The notes under the pieces: model-generated | Databases searched by the model: none | What the model was told of the DNA's origin: nothing | Seen by the model: the letters and a program-made list of their open reading frames with translations, nothing else | Position numbers and translations under genes: made by a program | Assembly (NCBI GenBank): GCA_028279475.1 | Contig: JANQNR010000002.1 | Coordinates: 1 to 64,000, forward strand | From: Rickettsiales bacterium | GTDB taxonomy: Bacteria > Pseudomonadota > Alphaproteobacteria > Rickettsiales > UBA998 | Reading direction: 5' to 3' | DNA length: 64,000 nucleotides | In this document: piece after piece, positions 60,019 to 64,000 of the stretch | How the letters are laid out: each line of letters starts with the position of its first letter | Numbering within the stretch: position 1 is the first letter of the stretch

Positions 60019-62922
60019 ATGGCGACAGCACAGACCAACGGGCAGGAGCACGGCGCTTCCTGGGAGACGTTTGACAATACGCAATATCTGTTTGCCGGAA
60101 ACGAGCTGTTTATTGAGGAAATGTACCAGCTCTATCGTGAAGACCCGCAACAAGTTGAAGAGGAATGGCGCATTTTCTTTAAGGAGTTTGCCGGTGAAGT
60201 GAAGCAGCATACCCCCTCCTGGTCAGAGGATAATGCCGGGATTATCGGGGTCATGGATCCGGAAGAAAGGAAGGAAATTGCCGAGAAGGAAAAGCAGATC
60301 GCGGCACAAGACGATACGGCAATTCTGCACTCGATCCGTGTCCTACAACTCATTCATGCGTACCGTGTGCGTGGCCATCTGAAAGCCAATCTCGACCCGC
60401 TGGGGCAAAAAGATACGACCTATCGCTCGCATCCTGAACTCAACCCGATGAATCATGGGTTCAGCCGCGACGATTTTACCAAAGAAATCTATCTGGGTGG
60501 CACGCTGGGACGGCAGAGTGCCACACTGAATGAGATTCTGGATATTCTGGAACGCACCTATTGCCAGACAATCGGGGTGGAGTTTATGCACATCCAGTAC
60601 CCCGAACAGAAATCCTGGATTCAGCAGCGCATCGAGAAAATGCAGGGAAAACCGCATATTTCGGCGTCTGATAAACGCGAAATCCTGATGGATCTGATCG
60701 AGGTGGAAGCGTTTGAGGAATTTCTGCAAACAAAGTATCCGGGCATGAAGCGCTTCTCCATCCAAGGCGGTGACGCAATGGTTCCGGGGCTGCAATCAGC
60801 CATTCATACCGGCTCACGCCTTGGCGTCAATGAAGTGGTGATTGGGATGCCGCACCGAGGGCGTATCAACGTGCTAACCAATATCATGAAAAAACCCTAT
60901 GTTGAGATGCTCTCCCTATTCCATGGCAATATGGATTTCCCCGAATCAGTCAATTCTTCCGGCGATGTGAAATACCATATCGGCGTGTCGTCGGATCGGG
61001 AGATGCCGGGTGGTAAAAGCCTGCATTTGTCATTGACGGCTAATCCATCACATCTTGAGGCCGTCAATCCGGTGGTATGCGGCAAGGTGCGCGCCAAGCA
61101 GGATCAAAAGAGCGATGAAGACAAGACACAAGTGATGGGAGTGTTGCTTCATGGGGATGCAGCCTTTGCCGGACAAGGGATTGTTCCGGAAACGTTATCA
61201 TTGTCAGAGCTGCGTGGCTACCGTACCGGCGGTTCGATCCATGTCATTGTCAACAATCAGATTGGTTTTACCACCAGCCCGAAATATTCCCGTTTTACAC
61301 CGTACCCGTCCGATGTCGCGAAGATGGTGCAGGCGCCAATTTTCCATGTCAATGGCGAAGATCCGGAGGCTGTGGTCTATGCCTGTCGTCTGGCAACCGA
61401 GTTTCGTCAAAAATTCGGACGTGACGTGGTAGTGGATATTTTCTGCTATCGCAAATACGGCCACAACGAGGGCGATGAGCCGATGTACACCCAACCCTTA
61501 ATGTACAAGACCATCAAGCAGAAGAAATCCCCGGCACGACTCTATGCCGATGTGTTGATGTCACAGGGGGTGATGAGCCAGCAGGATGTTGATGCTGCTT
61601 TCGCTAAATTCAACGAGCATTTTGAAGCGGAGTTTGAGGGCGGGAAGGACTATAAACCCAACCAAGCAGACTGGCTTGGCGGTGCTTGGTCGGAACTGTC
61701 GGAGGCGGAAGATGCGCGCACCCGTTCTACACCGGATACCGGAGTGGATGCGGAGACGTTGAAAGATTTGGCACGGCAAATGGCAACAATTCCCGAAGAT
61801 TTTAACGTCAATCGCCGCCTCAAACGCATCATTGATAACCGTACACAGGCTGTACTTGATGGCGAAGGGATTGACTGGGCAATGGGTGAGCATCTGGCGT
61901 TTGCCAGCCTGCTGAAAGAGGGTTACCCCGTGCGTCTGACCGGTCAGGATAGTTGTCGCGGTACGTTCTCACATCGTCATTCCGTGCTGGTGGATCAGGA
62001 AACGGAAAAACGCTATACTCCGCTGAATCATCTCGAAGGAGTAGAGAAGCATATTGAGGTGGTGGACAGTTCCCTGTCGGAATTCGCCATCCTTGGATTT
62101 GAGTATGGCTACAGCCAAGCGGAACCCAATGCACTAACCATTTGGGAAGCGCAGTTCGGCGACTTCGCCAACGGTGCGCAGATCATGATTGATCAGTTTA
62201 TTTCTTCTGGGGAGATCAAATGGCTGCGTATGTCCGGATTGGTGATGCTACTGCCGCATGGCTACGAAGGGCAGGGGCCGGAGCATTCTTCGGCACGGCT
62301 GGAGCGTTTTCTCCAACTTTGCGGTCAGGATAACATGCAGGTAGTGAATTGCACGACACCAGCCAATTTCTTTCACGTATTGCGCCGCCAGTTGCACCGC
62401 AAATTCCGCAAGCCGCTAATAGTGATGACACCGAAATCGCTACTGCGACATAAGCGTGCCGTGTCGTCACTGCAAGAGTTTGCACCGGGCACTTCGTTCA
62501 GTAAGGTGTATGACGATCCGTACCCGATTGCGGCGGATAAGGACATTAAGCGGGTGCTGGTGACCAGTGGTAAAGTCTATTATGACCTGTTACAAACGCG
62601 GGAAGACCAGCAGATTCTGGATGTCGCTATCCTTCGCATCGAGCAATATTATCCCTTCCCGTATGATGAGCTGAAGCAGGAGTTAGCGCGTTATGGGCAG
62701 GCGCAGATTGCCTGGGTACAGGAAGAGCCGAAAAATATGGGAGCCTGGAGTTTCGTTGCCCCCTGTATTGAAGAGGTACTCACCGAGCTGGGACGTGATG
62801 GTGACCGTCCCCGTTATATTGGGCGGAAAACGGCGGCATCACCGGCAGCCGGCTACCTGCAAATTCATAACCGGGAACAGGACGCGCTGGTTGCAGAGGC
62901 GCTAGGGATTTCAAACGCTTGA
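60019..62922 (+). CDS. sucA: 2-oxoglutarate dehydrogenase E1 component
   Basis: GMPHRGRINVLTNIMKKP; FTTSPKYSRFTPYPSDVAKM; start moved to MATAQTNGQ. Confidence 0.98.
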   Translation: MATAQTNGQEHGASWETFDNTQYLFAGNELFIEEMYQLYREDPQQVEEEWRIFFKEFAGEVKQHTPSWSEDNAGIIGVMDPEERKEIAEKEKQIAAQDDTAILHSIRVLQLIHAYRVRGHLKANLDPLGQKDTTYRSHPELNPMNHGFSRDDFTKEIYLGGTLGRQSATLNEILDILERTYCQTIGVEFMHIQYPEQKSWIQQRIEKMQGKPHISASDKREILMDLIEVEAFEEFLQTKYPGMKRFSIQGGDAMVPGLQSAIHTGSRLGVNEVVIGMPHRGRINVLTNIMKKPYVEMLSLFHGNMDFPESVNSSGDVKYHIGVSSDREMPGGKSLHLSLTANPSHLEAVNPVVCGKVRAKQDQKSDEDKTQVMGVLLHGDAAFAGQGIVPETLSLSELRGYRTGGSIHVIVNNQIGFTTSPKYSRFTPYPSDVAKMVQAPIFHVNGEDPEAVVYACRLATEFRQKFGRDVVVDIFCYRKYGHNEGDEPMYTQPLMYKTIKQKKSPARLYADVLMSQGVMSQQDVDAAFAKFNEHFEAEFEGGKDYKPNQADWLGGAWSELSEAEDARTRSTPDTGVDAETLKDLARQMATIPEDFNVNRRLKRIIDNRTQAVLDGEGIDWAMGEHLAFASLLKEGYPVRLTGQDSCRGTFSHRHSVLVDQETEKRYTPLNHLEGVEKHIEVVDSSLSEFAILGFEYGYSQAEPNALTIWEAQFGDFANGAQIMIDQFISSGEIKWLRMSGLVMLLPHGYEGQGPEHSSARLERFLQLCGQDNMQVVNCTTPANFFHVLRRQLHRKFRKPLIVMTPKSLLRHKRAVSSLQEFAPGTSFSKVYDDPYPIAADKDIKRVLVTSGKVYYDLLQTREDQQILDVAILRIEQYYPFPYDELKQELARYGQAQIAWVQEEPKNMGAWSFVAPCIEEVLTELGRDGDRPRYIGRKTAASPAAGYLQIHNREQDALVAEALGISNA

Positions 62923-62947
62923 TATATATACTCGTTTCCCTTTAAAA

Positions 62948-63000
62948 TATAGCGCTTCCCATAAATAGGAAACGCTTAAGTGGAACTGCGATAGCGTATA
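62948..63000. repeat. Degenerate TATAGC-type palindromic element downstream of sucA
   Basis: TATAGCGCTTCCCATAAATAGGAAACGCTTAAGTGGAACTGCGATA. Confidence 0.5.
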
Positions 63001-63033
63001 TTATGCCGTATGTCCGAAAATGAAACGCATCGG

Positions 63034-63321
63034 CTATAAATCAAACAATGGTTCCAGTGACGTTAATAATGCGGGAATACGTTTATCCTTAATCGAATAG
63101 AAAATCTGCTGCCCACAGCGCCGGGTGGAAAGCAGCCCTTCCTGTCGCATCCGTGCCAGATGCTGCGACAAAGCCGGTTGCGAGACACCCAATGCTTTTT
63201 CCAATTCCCCAACATTGGCCTCTTGTTTGGCCAGCAGGCACAGAATCTGGAGGCGATTGGCATTAGCAATCAGCTTCAAGAATTGGGCGGCGTCGTTCAC
63301 AGTATGTGTTATAGGGTTCAT
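63034..63321 (-). CDS. ArsR-family transcriptional regulator
   Basis: LKLIANANRLQILCLLAKQEANVGELEKALGVSQPALSQHLARMRQEGLLSTRRCGQQIFYSI. Confidence 0.95.
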   Translation of the reverse strand: MNPITHTVNDAAQFLKLIANANRLQILCLLAKQEANVGELEKALGVSQPALSQHLARMRQEGLLSTRRCGQQIFYSIKDKRIPALLTSLEPLFDL

Positions 63322-63342
63322 GAATTATTTCTGCCTGCCCAC

Positions 63343-63405
63343 TATAGCGCGTTGATTATTTATCCGGACACTTCTGAGTCCACGATAAAAAGTCAAACTA
63401 CTATA
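63343..63405. repeat. TATAGC-type palindromic element
   Basis: TATAGCGCGTTGATT...CCGGACACTTCTGAGTCC...AACTACTATA. Confidence 0.6.
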
Positions 63406-63440
63406 CATGATAACCAGTATTCTCCCCATATTCAATTCTT

Positions 63441-63497
63441 TATACTCGTTTCATTTTAAAATTCATGGGGAATTTATAAAATGAAAGGCCAAGTATA
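63441..63497. repeat. TATACTCGTTTC-type palindromic element
   Basis: TATACTCGTTTCATTTTAAAATTC ... GAATTTATAAAATGAAAGGCCAAGTATA. Confidence 0.6.
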
Positions 63498-63606
63498 TCT
63501 TTAAAAACATAGCGAATCTGTGTTTCAAGCTGATAGCCGTTTTTTAACATAAGCATTACTACATAGGGAAGCTCATGCTGAGCTGCTATGGCTGTGGTGT
63601 ATAGGA

Positions 63607-64000
63607 TTACCCGCTGGCGCGCTGCCACCAGCCTCGGCGCTTTTTCTCCGGCGACGGCGTATCTTCCGGTACTTCCACTTCGGGTGTCTCCTCGGCCACG
63701 TTGGAAGCGGGTTTGACCACGTCATCCACTACTTCTTCACTGGTGTCTTTTGCCTTTTTCTCCTTCCTGGAACCGCGTCGTGACTTGCCGGTTTCGCTTT
63801 TCTTGCTTCCTTTACTGCCACGTTTGGATGATTCCTTTGACGGAGCCTCATCGTGTTCCTTCGCATCCGTCACCTGTTCCACTGGTGTTTCTTCCTCGTC
63901 TACCTCTTTGCGGCGCGCCTCTTGAGATGCAGAGGAACGTTGTCGCCCACTACTGCCTCGTCCATTACCACGGCTGCGACGCCCACGCCCTTTGCGAGCA
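63607..64000 (-). CDS. C-terminal tail of a large basic, low-complexity protein, possibly ribonuclease E/G (partial)
   Basis: Frame open to the window edge (ARKGRGRRSRGNGRGSSGRQRSS...); ends EKKRRGWWQRASG. Confidence 0.5.
   Translation of the reverse strand, partial: ARKGRGRRSRGNGRGSSGRQRSSASQEARRKEVDEEETPVEQVTDAKEHDEAPSKESSKRGSKGSKKSETGKSRRGSRKEKKAKDTSEEVVDDVVKPASNVAEETPEVEVPEDTPSPEKKRRGWWQRASG

Noticed and set aside
63440-63628. 62-aa ORF downstream of the partial rne-like gene
   Set aside because: Largely consists of a palindromic element and lacks coding support.
1-64000. CRISPR array, tRNA or rRNA genes
   Set aside because: No regularly spaced direct repeats with unique spacers and no recognisable tRNA T-loop/acceptor or rRNA motifs were seen; the CACCTCCTTA words at 19381 and 19479 are too short to be a 16S fragment.

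Overview
The window looks like a chromosomal segment of an alphaproteobacterium. This is inferred from gene content and order (mutM/rpsT/dnaA linkage, split sucCD and sucA, pal-tolB, a compact virB8-virB9-virB10-virB11-virD4 block of the Rickettsiales rvh type); no taxonomy search was possible. Most of it is housekeeping: mlaE, a PpiC-type PPIase, tkt, yidD, a gtrB/gtrA/GT39-like glycosylation cassette, tolB-pal, pyrB, uvrA, sucC/sucD, lipB, mutM, rpsT, dnaA, hisN-like, trmFO, a biotin block (bioH-like, bioC, bioD, bioB, bioF), dnaQ, comF, mutS, ribD/ribE/ribBA, pgeF, the T4SS block, HIT, nadC, an M23 peptidase and sucA. Items most worth following up: (1) an adenosine-deaminase-like plus SLOG/Rossmann-like fusion protein (10181-12433), preceded by a small two-TM protein; (2) a highly structured intergenic region (16680-16878) that looks like an undescribed 5' leader RNA in front of a 91-aa orphan gene; (3) several families of palindromic elements that repeatedly sit inside one another, one inserted in frame within ribE (riboflavin synthase) and one nested set splitting a DUF924 gene; (4) orphan, Q-rich or acidic small genes placed inside conserved operons of a T4SS-bearing genome; (5) a DnaA-box cluster upstream of rpsT/dnaA. 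No tRNA, rRNA, CRISPR array or intact transposase was recognised.
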